NCBI GenBank assembly: GCA_903824455.1
Contig: CAIJWY010000057.1
Span: 1-33,087 of the forward strand
DNA: 33,087 bases
Direction: 5' to 3'
Source of the DNA: an uncultured Micrococcales bacterium
GTDB taxonomy: Bacteria; Actinomycetota; Actinomycetes; Actinomycetales; Microbacteriaceae
In this document: positions 7,095-16,114 of the stretch, in pieces
Layout of the letters: each line of letters opens with the position of its first letter
How positions within the stretch are numbered: position 1 is the first letter of the stretch
The notes under the pieces: model-generated
What the model saw: only the letters and a program-made list of their open reading frames with translations
Databases searched by the model: none
Told to the model about the DNA's origin: nothing
Position numbers and translations under genes: made by a program

Positions 7095-8314
7095 CGGCGA
7101 CCTGCTCCCTGCACCACACGCAGAGCTGGCTTTAGTGAATTATTCTTCTCAATCCCAAGGACGATTCCGATTGCCACCAGGGTTGCCAGCATCGATGTGC
7201 CACCCGCGGAAATTAGGGGAAGGTTCACTCCCAACACCGGAAACATCGTAAGGACAACTGAAATGTTGATGAACGCCTGAGACATGATCCAAAAGGTAAC
7301 GCCATAGACCACCAGTGACTGAAAAGGATCTTTAGTTTTCTTGGCGATTTTCATCATGACCATACCGAGAGCTATGAACAGAGCAATCGTGAAGAGAGCC
7401 ACGAACATCCCAAGTTCCTCGCCGATGATGGCAAAAATGAAGTCGTTTTGAGCTTCCGGCAACCAAGACCACTTCATCTTGGAGTTTCCCAATCCCACCC
7501 CAAACGGTCCACCTGAGGCGAATGCCCACTTGGCGTGTTCTGACTGCCAGTTATAGCCATTTGGATCTGGAGCACTGGGGTTCAACCAGGCGAAGAATCG
7601 ACCTCGGCGCGAGGTGTTGCTCATCATCAACACTGGAACAGCAATGGCAGCTGCTAGGGCAAGTGTGCCGACATATTTCCAGGGTAGGGCCGCCATGTAA
7701 TACATGCCAAAGAGGATGATCGCCATGATTAGCGTGGTACCAACATCGCTCCCCAAAAAACCAACCAGAACTGCCACGACGCCAAAAGCAATCGATGGGG
7801 CATACCAAAACTGCAGTTCATGAGACTCAAAGCGGTTCGGTGCGGTGAGCATCTTGGCTATGTAGAGAATTAGAGCAATCTTGATGAACTCAGACGGCTG
7901 AATAGAAACAGGTCCGAGATAGAGCCAGTTGCGGTTTCCATTAACCGACGCTCCTAGAGGAGTAAATATCACCAAAAGCTGAAGCAAAATACCGAGTCCC
8001 ATTGCAAAGTTAGCCAAATTGAGTAATCGCTCGGGTCGCAAATTAGCGAAAACAAGTAAGAGGAAACCACCGATTAGGATTCCGCCGAGTTGCGACCACA
8101 TTTCCCCAAAAATATCGTTCTCTTTGATGACTGCATCCACATATGAAGAAGAGAAAACCATCACCAAGCCGAAGGCGGTCATGAAAATAACAGTCCAGAG
8201 CAACCTCTTGAATTCCGGTGATTGACCGCTGAAGACGTTTCTGGCTAGGTTCTGGAACTTAGCAAGCAAACTAGGTCCAAGCTGCGCGAATGTTGCTCGA
8301 TTATTTCTAGCCAT
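7091..8314 (-). CDS. ftsW: SEDS peptidoglycan polymerase FtsW
   Basis: FtsW is the septal glycosyltransferase of the SEDS family and works with the transpeptidase FtsI. The 407-residue protein has a basic N-terminus and about ten hydrophobic helices from residue 36 to 395. SEDS landmarks include GNRNWLYLGPVSIQPSEFIK (the substrate cavity region), the large extracellular loop with GLGNSKMKWSWLPEAQNDFI, and the end block PLISAGGTSML. Its order between murD and murG favours FtsW over RodA. It overlaps murD by 8 bases and murG by 4, so the three are likely co-translated. Confidence 0.95.
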   Translation of the reverse strand: MARNNRATFAQLGPSLLAKFQNLARNVFSGQSPEFKRLLWTVIFMTAFGLVMVFSSSYVDAVIKENDIFGEMWSQLGGILIGGFLLLVFANLRPERLLNLANFAMGLGILLQLLVIFTPLGASVNGNRNWLYLGPVSIQPSEFIKIALILYIAKMLTAPNRFESHELQFWYAPSIAFGVVAVLVGFLGSDVGTTLIMAIILFGMYYMAALPWKYVGTLALAAAIAVPVLMMSNTSRRGRFFAWLNPSAPDPNGYNWQSEHAKWAFASGGPFGVGLGNSKMKWSWLPEAQNDFIFAIIGEELGMFVALFTIALFIALGMVMMKIAKKTKDPFQSLVVYGVTFWIMSQAFINISVVLTMFPVLGVNLPLISAGGTSMLATLVAIGIVLGIEKNNSLKPALRVVQGAGRR

Positions 8315-9776
8315 GGTTCATACCGTTCAGCTTTAGTACCGCGGCGGAGAACTGGTTACCGCGATCGGCATAGTCCTTAAATTGATCCATCGAGGCACTT
8401 GCAGGGGCAAGCAACACTGTGTCACCTGGGCGAGCTAGGCCAGCGGCGGCGGCTACCGCTCGGGCCATAACATCTTCTCCGTCGCCGATTTCGATCACGG
8501 GAACGTGGGGGGCAAAGCCAGACAGGGCAGTGAGAACATCCCCACGGTCTACCCCAATCACAATTGCAGCCTTAATTCGCGGGGAGACAGTTTTCACCAA
8601 CTCGGAAATATCGACGCCTTTCAGAAGGCCCCCAACCAGCCAGATGACAGACTCAAAAGAATTCAGGGAAGCTGCGGCCGCGTGAGGATTGGTTGCCTTT
8701 GAATCGTCGACCCAGGAAATCTCATCCTTTTCAAGAATCAGTTCGATGCGATGGCCATCGAGCCTGAATGTGGAAACCCCAATACCTACTGCCTTGGCAG
8801 AAACCCCGTAGGCCCGTGCCAGAGCAGCCGCGGCTGCCACATTCTGCAGTAGGTGTTTGGTTACAACGCCGATTTTGGAGATTTGCTCGACCGTCGCTAA
8901 GGCCTCGATAACCTTGCTCTTACGCATTGGAGAAAATGCGTTATCCACTAGTACGTCTTCGACATATCCCAAATTCGATGGACCGGGGAAGCCAATTCCG
9001 AAACCGATAGCTCTGGCTCCGTCTTGAACTTCGGCTGCTTCGAGGAGCTTTTGAGTGTGATCATCGGTGGTGTTGTAAATGCAGGCGGCTTCGGAGTTTT
9101 CAAAGATTTTCGACTTGGCCGCTCGATAGTCCTCGAAAGAACCGTGCCAATCTAAATGATCCAAATCAACATTCAGCAGAGCCGCAGCGAATGGCTCTAT
9201 GCGATTCAGATAGTGCAACTGAAAACTTGAAAGTTCTACTACCAATGCATCGAAACCAATTTCATCTCTGATGCAGTCGAGAATTGGTGTACCGATGTTT
9301 CCGCAAGAAGCCGCCCTGAGACCGGCGGCCTGCAAAATGTTTGTCGTGAGTTGAACCGTAGTCGTTTTCCCATTGGTGCCGGTTACGCAAATCCAATCGG
9401 CCGGCTTCCCAGTTTTGTCGCGAAGCCTCCACGCTAAATCGATGTCAGTCCAAATAGGAATTCCGGCGTGCTTGGCCCAACTAATCTGCTGTGAGTCTGG
9501 TCTGAATCCGGGTGATGTGATCACCAAGTCTGGCGAGAAAGCAGAGACCTTAGCTAAGACCTCAGAAAGGTCATCACCTAAAAACGTTTCCACGCCAAGA
9601 ACGGAAAGTAAATCCAAATACTCTGGTTCCGACTTATCGGCAACCACTAAAACTTTGCTTCCAAGTTCAGCCAAGGTGTCGGCCGCTGAAAATCCGGATA
9701 CACCTAGACCGAAGATGACCACTCGAAGTTCAGACCAACTCGAGTGCCAACTGGTTAGATCATCCAGCTTGCTCAT
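8307..9776 (-). CDS. murD: UDP-N-acetylmuramoyl-L-alanine--D-glutamate ligase
   Basis: MurD adds D-glutamate to UDP-MurNAc-L-Ala in the cytoplasm. The 489 residues carry an N-terminal UDP-binding domain (FGLGVSGFSAA, 22-32), the ATP loop GTNGKTTT (133-140), the central NVDLDHLDWHGS block and the C-terminal VDDSKATNPHA motif. The protein is somewhat longer than E. coli MurD, which is usual in actinobacteria. The ATG at 9776 follows the mraY stop by 3 bases. Its 3' end overlaps ftsW by 8 bases. Confidence 0.96.
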   Translation of the reverse strand: MSKLDDLTSWHSSWSELRVVIFGLGVSGFSAADTLAELGSKVLVVADKSEPEYLDLLSVLGVETFLGDDLSEVLAKVSAFSPDLVITSPGFRPDSQQISWAKHAGIPIWTDIDLAWRLRDKTGKPADWICVTGTNGKTTTVQLTTNILQAAGLRAASCGNIGTPILDCIRDEIGFDALVVELSSFQLHYLNRIEPFAAALLNVDLDHLDWHGSFEDYRAAKSKIFENSEAACIYNTTDDHTQKLLEAAEVQDGARAIGFGIGFPGPSNLGYVEDVLVDNAFSPMRKSKVIEALATVEQISKIGVVTKHLLQNVAAAAALARAYGVSAKAVGIGVSTFRLDGHRIELILEKDEISWVDDSKATNPHAAAASLNSFESVIWLVGGLLKGVDISELVKTVSPRIKAAIVIGVDRGDVLTALSGFAPHVPVIEIGDGEDVMARAVAAAAGLARPGDTVLLAPASASMDQFKDYADRGNQFSAAVLKLNGMNHG

Positions 9777-9779
9777 GGT

Positions 9780-10877
9780 TTAGGCGTAGGTCCATTCCAT
9801 GTAGAACACTCCAACACCGGTAAGAACACAAAGCGCACTGATAATCCAGAATCGAACCACGATAGTGATTTCTTCCCAACCCTTTAGTTCGAAATGGTGG
9901 TGCAACGGGCTCATCAGGAACACCCGCTTCCCGGTACCCGTTCTCCACTTGGTGAGCTTGAAGTAAACGCGCTGAATGATTACCGAACCCGTCACAATCA
10001 CAAATAGGCCGCCGATTGGAATTAGTAACAGTTCGGTGCGAGTAAGAATTGCCAAAGCGGCTAAAGCGCCTCCCAATCCCAAAGATCCGGTATCTCCCAT
10101 AAAAATTCTCGCCGGTGAAGTGTTCCACCAGAGAAAACCGATGAGTGCTCCCACAATTGCAGAAGCTACTACTGCGAGGTCAAGCGAATCCTTGACCTCA
10201 TAACAATTGCGAGCTGCAACCTCGGCGAAGCAAGACTGATTGAACTGCCAAAAACCGATGACTGCATACGCTCCAATCGACATGGCACTGCTACCGGTTG
10301 CCAACCCGTCTAGCCCATCGGCAATGTTCACGCCGTTTGAGGTCGACGCGACTAGAAAGTAGATCCAGATTACGAACAGAATCAAACCAAGTATCGGTCC
10401 CCAGGCCATTAGATCAATAGTCGTATCTCGAACTATTGAAATCGACGCTGACGCCGGAGACCAGCCTTCGGCATCCTTTAATTGAAGAGCCATAATCGCG
10501 AAAGCAATTGCAACTACGCCTTGTCCGGCAATCTTCGCCCAGCCACTCAAACCCAGGGATCGCTGCTTGTGGGTCTTCATGAAATCGTCGACGAACCCAA
10601 CTAAACCTAGGCCAACCATCATGAACAGAACCAAGAGTGCCGAATTACTAACCGGTTCTTCATTCACGAATTTAGCTACAAAAACCGCGATAACGGTCGC
10701 GAGAATAATGGCGATTCCACCCATGGTTGGGGTACCGCGCTTAGTGTGGTGAACCATCGGACCGTCATCTCGAACGAACTGCCCCCAGCCAACCCGTTTG
10801 AACAGCCAGATAAAGGCAGGCGTCATGAAGAGCGTGAAAGCCAGCGCAATTCCACCTGCCAAAATTATTGACTTCAA
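9780..10877 (-). CDS. mraY: Phospho-N-acetylmuramoyl-pentapeptide transferase
   Basis: MraY transfers phospho-MurNAc-pentapeptide to undecaprenyl phosphate, making lipid I. The 365-residue membrane protein has about ten helices and the family landmarks DDGPMVHHTKRGTPTMGG (37-54), NGVNIADGLDGLA, FMGDTGSLGLGG and HHHFELKGW. The start is TTG at 10877. It overlaps the murF stop (TTGA), and GGAGG lies 7 bases upstream. No nearer ATG or GTG fits. Lipid I synthesis can be rate-limiting, so the weak start codon may matter. Confidence 0.95.
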   Translation of the reverse strand: MKSIILAGGIALAFTLFMTPAFIWLFKRVGWGQFVRDDGPMVHHTKRGTPTMGGIAIILATVIAVFVAKFVNEEPVSNSALLVLFMMVGLGLVGFVDDFMKTHKQRSLGLSGWAKIAGQGVVAIAFAIMALQLKDAEGWSPASASISIVRDTTIDLMAWGPILGLILFVIWIYFLVASTSNGVNIADGLDGLATGSSAMSIGAYAVIGFWQFNQSCFAEVAARNCYEVKDSLDLAVVASAIVGALIGFLWWNTSPARIFMGDTGSLGLGGALAALAILTRTELLLIPIGGLFVIVTGSVIIQRVYFKLTKWRTGTGKRVFLMSPLHHHFELKGWEEITIVVRFWIISALCVLTGVGVFYMEWTYA

Positions 10878-12271
10878 TTCAAAACCTCCAGCAAGTCGTC
10901 ACCCAGATGTCGCAGGTTTGCCGACTTCGATGACTTAATCAAGACAATGTCTCCAGCCTCAAGCATTCCACGAATGTGCGCTAAAGCGTCGGAGCTTGAT
11001 TCAAAGAAAATCGACTCACCGTCCCAAGAGCCTTCCTGCATTGCACCAAGGTGAATAAGTTTTGCGGCCGAGCCAACCACCACAAGCTGATCTATGTTGT
11101 AGCGAACCACCAGGCGGCCAACTTGGTCGTGGGCTTCTCTCGAAAACTCTCCGAGTTCAGCCATCTCTCCCAAGACGGCGATGGTGCGCCGACCCGATTT
11201 TCCAAGATGAGCCAGAGTTTGAAGGGCTGCCCGCATTGAATCGGGTGACGCGTTGTAGGCGTCATTGATGATCGAAATTCCATCGGAACGATTGGTAAGT
11301 TGCATTCTCCAGCGCTCAGCCAGAGGAAGTGCTGCCAGTGCTGCCAGTGACTGGTCCAAAGCTAAACCAAGCTGGTCGGCAACCGCTATGGCAGCGGCAG
11401 CATTCATAAGTTGATGTTCCCCAAGAACTTGCAAGGCGATTCGATCGACACGTGCCATGGGTAAATGCAAATCCGCTGATGTTCCATTGATGGAAAGTTC
11501 CAAATTGTCGAAGCGATAGTCGGCAGTTGGGTTAGTGCCGAAAGAAACCTTGGCAGCTTTGGTGAGACCGGTCATTTTCGCGACCTCGGCATCGTCACAG
11601 TTGTAAATAAATGTGGCACTTTCATCGAGCGCCTCAACCAACTCAGCCTTGATTTTTGCAGTTACCTCGATACCGCCGAAAACGCCAACATGGGCCAAGC
11701 CTACCTTTAGAACAACTCCATAATCGGGTTTACACATTTTTGCCAAATAGGCAATGCTTCCTAATCCCCCGGCGCCTAGTTCAACTACCAAATACCTGGT
11801 GTTCTCGTCGATTTTCAAAATTGAAATTGGAGCGCCAACCTCATTGTTGTAAGACTCAATCGGTGACACGGTGTTACCGAAATGATTGAGAATTGCGCCG
11901 AGCATGTTTTTGGTGCTGGTTTTGCCATTGGAGCCGGTGATTCCGATTACCTTTAGGTTGCCGCTGGCGCGAACCAGTTGCAGTACCCCGGCCGCCAACT
12001 TACCTAGCGCAGAAACCGTATCGGTGACCAAAATCTGCGGCAGTGGAATATCTGTTTGAAGTATCTCGACTACGGCACCAACTGCTCCAAGTTCCATGGA
12101 ACTTTGCACAAATTTGTGGCCGTCGGTAATCTCACCTGGTTTGGCAAAAAACAGCGAACCCGATCGAATCAGACGCGAGTCTGTTTCGACGGAACCAAAA
12201 ACCTCGACATCCGAGCCAACCAGCTTTCCGCCCACCATTTCGGCAATCTCTGAAAGCTTTAGCTTTATCAT
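10874..12271 (-). CDS. murF: UDP-MurNAc-tripeptide--D-alanyl-D-alanine ligase
   Basis: MurF adds D-Ala-D-Ala to the UDP-MurNAc-tripeptide. The 465 residues show the MurF N-terminal domain (ETDSRLIRSGSLFFAKPG, 29-46), the ATP loop GSNGKTST (113-120), the central NNEVGAPISIL block and NDAYNASPDSMRAAL, followed by AVLGEMAELG in the C-terminal domain. The length is normal. It overlaps murE by 4 bases at its start (ATGA) and mraY at its end, so it sits in the middle of a fully coupled stretch. Confidence 0.96.
   Translation of the reverse strand: MIKLKLSEIAEMVGGKLVGSDVEVFGSVETDSRLIRSGSLFFAKPGEITDGHKFVQSSMELGAVGAVVEILQTDIPLPQILVTDTVSALGKLAAGVLQLVRASGNLKVIGITGSNGKTSTKNMLGAILNHFGNTVSPIESYNNEVGAPISILKIDENTRYLVVELGAGGLGSIAYLAKMCKPDYGVVLKVGLAHVGVFGGIEVTAKIKAELVEALDESATFIYNCDDAEVAKMTGLTKAAKVSFGTNPTADYRFDNLELSINGTSADLHLPMARVDRIALQVLGEHQLMNAAAAIAVADQLGLALDQSLAALAALPLAERWRMQLTNRSDGISIINDAYNASPDSMRAALQTLAHLGKSGRRTIAVLGEMAELGEFSREAHDQVGRLVVRYNIDQLVVVGSAAKLIHLGAMQEGSWDGESIFFESSSDALAHIRGMLEAGDIVLIKSSKSANLRHLGDDLLEVLN
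10885..10889 (-). promoter_or_regulatory. Ribosome binding site for the mraY TTG start
   Basis: A perfect GGAGG on the minus strand, inside the end of murF, lies 7 bases before the TTG at 10877 and supports that start. Confidence 0.75.
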
Positions 12272-13809
12272 TTCCAGCCAGCGTTTCTCAGCGCTTCGCG
12301 CGCTAGTGCCCGAGCACTGTAAGGCGTTCGCACTCCCCTGATGTCACGATAATCCTGGTGTCCAGGACCTGCCCACAGAATTGAGTCACCGGGGCCAACC
12401 AAGCTAATGGCTTTTACGATGGCAGCCTCGGGCGGGCTGACCTCATAGATCTCTGCCTCCGGCCTCGCCACCCTGGCCGATGATACTAGTGCGGCACGGA
12501 TCGAAGCGGCATCTTCAAATCGGGGGTGATGATCGGTTATCACGAGAATATCGCTTCCGTTTACCGCCATCTTGGCCATTGCTGGGCGCTTACTCGCATC
12601 CCGATCACCGTCGGCACCAAACAGCATCAACACCTTGCCAGTGGTGACTTTTCGAACCGCTGCCAGCGTGTTCAAAAACGCGTCTGGGCTGTGCCCAAAA
12701 TCGATGTAAACCGACGGCCCGGAAGCTGGAGACACCAATTCCGTGCGACCAGGCAAATAGCAGTCCACGCCACCCACGATTGCCGCGCTAATGCGTTTAG
12801 CCGTGTAGCCTGCCTGAATCAACATGGCAATCGCCAGACCGGCGTTGGCAGCCATGTGCGCTCCGATAATCGGAACCTGAGAAGAAATAACTTCGCCTTC
12901 GGGAGTAGTTACCTCAAATTTGGTTAGCCCGGGTAACTCTGCGGTGACGGTAACCAGGTAGTCGGGGTTCTTATCCTTCGAGTTGGAAACAGTCACAGTA
13001 GGAATTGTCGCCAGTTTCAAGAACGCGTCACCATAATCTGAATCCAAGCAAACGACGCCTCGATTGGCGTGGGATGGTTGAAACAGTTGCACTTTGGCTG
13101 CCAGATATTCGGCCATGTCCGCATAATCATCGAGATGATCGTGGCTCAAATTTGTGAAACCAACTACGTCAAACAGCAATCCATCAACTCTCAGCTGGCT
13201 GAGTGCCTGCGCTGAAACCTCGATGGCAACCGCTGTGACCTGACTTTCGCGCATTCTGGCGATAAGCGATTGCATTTCGGTAGATTCTGGGGTGGTGAGG
13301 CGACTCACGATCACCTCGCCCGCGATGTGGCGCTCTGCGGTGGAAGTCAAGCCGGTAGTTTCTCCCAATTGGCGAAGCATTGCTTCCAAAATGTAGGTGG
13401 TTGAAGTTTTGCCATTGGTGCCGGTGGTAGCGAATAGCTTCGGCATGACGCTGGGGTGGTTTCCGTAAACGGTTGCTGCCAGAGCACCTAGGTGTGACCT
13501 CGGATTCTCCAATCGGTAAACCGGAACCCCCACTTCGGACAATTCAGAAAGACCGGCGTCGTCGGTAATTATGGCAACGGCTCCAAGTTCAAGTGCTTTA
13601 CTTACGTATCGCGCTCCATGGGTTTTCAAGCCCGGCATCGCCACGAACAAATCGCCAGGGCGCAAATCAGCGGTATTCATGCTGATACCGGTGACTTCAA
13701 CTGCAGTGTCCCCGGAAACTCGTTCTAATCCAAAAATGGTGGCAATTTCAGCTACAGAAATCGGTACTACCGAATCAGGGCGGATGGTTGGGGGAATCTG
13801 CTCTTTCAT
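12268..13809 (-). CDS. murE: UDP-MurNAc-tripeptide synthetase MurE
   Basis: MurE adds the third stem amino acid to UDP-MurNAc-L-Ala-D-Glu. The 513-residue protein has the N-terminal UDP-binding domain, the ATP loop TGTNGKTST (129-137), TNLSHDHLDDY (219-229), DFGHSPDAF (370-378) and FGADGDRDASKRP (397-409). At the position of the diaminopimelate signature DNPR it reads DHHPR (426-430). This suggests a third residue other than meso-DAP, as in the type B peptidoglycans of Microbacteriaceae, but the residue cannot be named from sequence. The ATG at 13809 was chosen over GTG codons at 13818 and 13815 because GGAG lies 8 bases before it. It starts 2 bases after the ftsI stop. Confidence 0.95.
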   Translation of the reverse strand: MKEQIPPTIRPDSVVPISVAEIATIFGLERVSGDTAVEVTGISMNTADLRPGDLFVAMPGLKTHGARYVSKALELGAVAIITDDAGLSELSEVGVPVYRLENPRSHLGALAATVYGNHPSVMPKLFATTGTNGKTSTTYILEAMLRQLGETTGLTSTAERHIAGEVIVSRLTTPESTEMQSLIARMRESQVTAVAIEVSAQALSQLRVDGLLFDVVGFTNLSHDHLDDYADMAEYLAAKVQLFQPSHANRGVVCLDSDYGDAFLKLATIPTVTVSNSKDKNPDYLVTVTAELPGLTKFEVTTPEGEVISSQVPIIGAHMAANAGLAIAMLIQAGYTAKRISAAIVGGVDCYLPGRTELVSPASGPSVYIDFGHSPDAFLNTLAAVRKVTTGKVLMLFGADGDRDASKRPAMAKMAVNGSDILVITDHHPRFEDAASIRAALVSSARVARPEAEIYEVSPPEAAIVKAISLVGPGDSILWAGPGHQDYRDIRGVRTPYSARALAREALRNAGWK

Positions 13810-13811
13810 AC

Positions 13812-15569
13812 TCACCACTCCGTAGGAATTTCCCTGGACTTGGTGGTTGATGGTGGCACGCGATAGGCGCGAAGTGTCTGCTGCATGATTTGCTTGAATA
13901 TGGGCGTTGCACCAATCGAGCTGCTAGTTCGGCGGGATTTATACAACATCACGGCCACCACGTATTTTGGATCGTCGGCTGGAGCCAGGCCGATGAAAGA
14001 GATCGCATGTAGATAACCATAGGTGTTACCTTGCTTAATCTGAGCCGTGCCACTCTTGCCAGCGACTCGATATCCGGCAATTGCTGCTGTTTTACCGATG
14101 TGACCCTGCTCGACAACTTTCTCCAACATGTCTACTGTGCTTCTCGCAGTTGATTCGGAAACCGCTCGAACCGCTTGGCCAACCGGGTATTCGGTCACCT
14201 GCCCGTTCGCCTTTTTGCAACTCTCGAAAAGCTTTGGAGACAGACGAACGCCTCCATTGGCAATTGCCTGGTAAGCGTAGGCCATTTGAATCGGCGTTAC
14301 GGCTATTCCCTGACCGAACATGCTGGTGAGATCGGTCTGACCATCCCAGTTCTTGGTGTCGCCCAAAATGCCACCGGATTCGAAGGTCATACCTAGCGAA
14401 GTTGGTTCACCAAGTCCAAACTTTTTCATGTAGGAGACTCGAACCGAACGCTTAACCTTGGCGCCTATTTGCATGATTCCAGTGTTTGAGCTGTCTCGCA
14501 GAATTCCCGCCAGAGTCAAATGCAAGGTTGGGTGCTTGTCGGAATCCTTGATCCAGGTGCCCCACTTCATCTTCACTTTGAACGGGGCCACAATCTGAGT
14601 GGCTGGGGTGGCTTTACCGTCGTCAATCGCAGTGGCTGCGGTAATCATTTTCATGGTGGAACCAGGCTCATAGGTGTTGGTGAAGATTTTTCCCTGGCGA
14701 TCTCGCTCCTTTGAGGCCCCAGGGTTATTGGGGTCAACGGTTGGCGCTTCCGCAGCCACTAGCAAACGACCGGTCTTGACCTCGATAACTATTGCGGTTC
14801 CATAGTCAGCGCGCTCATTCTTGACGGCGGTTTCCAGCACCTGTTGAGAAAAGTACTGCAAATTAGTGTCAATGCTGAGTTTCAGGTCTCCGCCGTCCCT
14901 GGCCACCTTTGCCACAACAGCACTTTCTGGAATTCGAATCCCATCGGAACCCTGATCGAAAGACTCTTTACCGTCAACGCCAGCCAAGCAAGAGTCCATT
15001 TGCGCTTCTAAGCCGGCTTTCGTAGCACCATCGGCGGTGATGAAGCCGACCAGGTTACCGGCTACCGCTCCGTTTGGATATACCCGAGAAATACGTTCAT
15101 CGGTCCAAAGCCACGGGAGATCTAAGCTTTCAATTTGAGTCATAACGCTTGAGTTAACATTTTTGGCAAGATTGGCATAAACGCCTTTGCCACTCATTTG
15201 TTTCAGTACTTCGCTCTCGGTCTTACCTAGGATCGCCGCGATTCGAGTGGCCAGTTGCTCAACCGTCATCGTAACCGTGGCTCCGTTTACCTGGCGTTCT
15301 ACCGGTGCTACTTTGATCGGCGCCACGTTTACGTCGTAGCGGAATATCGACTTTGCCAATACCTTCGAATCCTTGTCGAGAATCGAACCCCTAGCCGCCG
15401 ATATGACACGAGTTATCTCGCGTTTCGACTTGGAAGCCTCTTTTATTGCTGGGGCATTGACAACCTGGAGATCGAGTAAGTGCCCCACAAAAAAGACCAC
15501 GAAGATTGCCACAATAATTCGAAGAATTGAGAAACGCTTGCGGTCTTCACCTGGAGGCAACATGCTCAT
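13812..15569 (-). CDS. ftsI: Septal transpeptidase FtsI (class B penicillin-binding protein)
   Basis: This membrane-anchored D,D-transpeptidase cross-links septal peptidoglycan together with FtsW. The 585 residues include a short basic cytoplasmic tail, one membrane helix (about 14-33), a PBP dimerisation/pedestal domain (about 50-220) and the transpeptidase domain (about 250-565). All three active-site motifs are present: STMK with nucleophile S304 and K307, SSN at 360-362, and KSGT at 505-508. A C-terminal PASTA domain is absent, and the protein ends with a short polar tail. The ATG at 15569 has an AGG 5 bases before it. An alternative ATG lies two codons inside. Confidence 0.96.
   Translation of the reverse strand: MSMLPPGEDRKRFSILRIIVAIFVVFFVGHLLDLQVVNAPAIKEASKSKREITRVISAARGSILDKDSKVLAKSIFRYDVNVAPIKVAPVERQVNGATVTMTVEQLATRIAAILGKTESEVLKQMSGKGVYANLAKNVNSSVMTQIESLDLPWLWTDERISRVYPNGAVAGNLVGFITADGATKAGLEAQMDSCLAGVDGKESFDQGSDGIRIPESAVVAKVARDGGDLKLSIDTNLQYFSQQVLETAVKNERADYGTAIVIEVKTGRLLVAAEAPTVDPNNPGASKERDRQGKIFTNTYEPGSTMKMITAATAIDDGKATPATQIVAPFKVKMKWGTWIKDSDKHPTLHLTLAGILRDSSNTGIMQIGAKVKRSVRVSYMKKFGLGEPTSLGMTFESGGILGDTKNWDGQTDLTSMFGQGIAVTPIQMAYAYQAIANGGVRLSPKLFESCKKANGQVTEYPVGQAVRAVSESTARSTVDMLEKVVEQGHIGKTAAIAGYRVAGKSGTAQIKQGNTYGYLHAISFIGLAPADDPKYVVAVMLYKSRRTSSSIGATPIFKQIMQQTLRAYRVPPSTTKSREIPTEW
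13818..13821 (-). promoter_or_regulatory. Ribosome binding site deciding the murE start
   Basis: GGAG on the minus strand, in the last codons of ftsI, lies 8 bases before the ATG at 13809. It is too close to, or overlaps, the upstream GTG codons at 13815 and 13818, which argues against those starts. Confidence 0.6.
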
Positions 15570-15586
15570 TTTTGCCTACCTAGTTA

Positions 15587-16114
15587 CTAGTAAGTTGGGG
15601 ATGCTTGGATCGACCCACTGTGTGCGCCGACCGAACTTGATGTTGAACCTAACACGCTATTCATCGATACCTCGCCCAAATTGCTGACGTTGGTATCGGT
15701 GGTCATGGCTGCGTTTGGAACGAGGTTTTTGGAAACGGTTCTCTCGTTTGCTTGGGCGCGGCGCGGCTTTCCAATCACTGCACTGTCGCTGAGACGAAGG
15801 AATACCGGGTTTACGTTTGACACCATGCCAAGAGCGTGTGCCACGTTCACTAGATTCTGGTTTGATGAAAGTGAGTTGACTTCGGATCCGATGATGTCGG
15901 CCTGGGTGCTCAGATTGGCGCGCTCAATTTTGAGATTTGATATCTCGTAGGCTCCAGCCGACGTTACGCCTGCCATAAGGACATTTAGTAACTGGATTGC
16001 GACGACTCCCACCACAATGGTGATGACAACTCTGAGGTTGAGCTTTCTGCTCCTGCCAACCGCACGCAGAGGCGGACGACTGACTGTTCTGGCGGCTACT
16101 CTAATTGCACTCAT
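15587..16114 (-). CDS. FtsL-like membrane protein of the divisome
   Basis: This 175-residue protein lies between rsmH and ftsI, the position of ftsL (Rv2164c in M. tuberculosis). It has a basic cytoplasmic tail (1-28), one membrane helix (about 29-50) and a predicted coiled coil (about 57-95; SNLKIERANLSTQADIIGSE). It ends in a roughly 65-residue extracellular tail rich in Ser, Asn, Thr and Val (SMNSVLGSTSSSVGAHSGS). FtsL proteins have little sequence conservation, so the call rests on topology and gene order. The low-complexity tail is longer than needed for the FtsL fold. The ATG overlaps the rsmH stop by 4 bases. Confidence 0.75.
   Translation of the reverse strand: MSAIRVAARTVSRPPLRAVGRSRKLNLRVVITIVVGVVAIQLLNVLMAGVTSAGAYEISNLKIERANLSTQADIIGSEVNSLSSNQNLVNVAHALGMVSNVNPVFLRLSDSAVIGKPRRAQANERTVSKNLVPNAAMTTDTNVSNLGEVSMNSVLGSTSSSVGAHSGSIQASPTY

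Noticed and set aside
6843..7280. 145-codon plus-strand frame across the murG-ftsW joint
   Set aside because: It is antisense to two certain genes, with no recognisable motif and no ribosome site.
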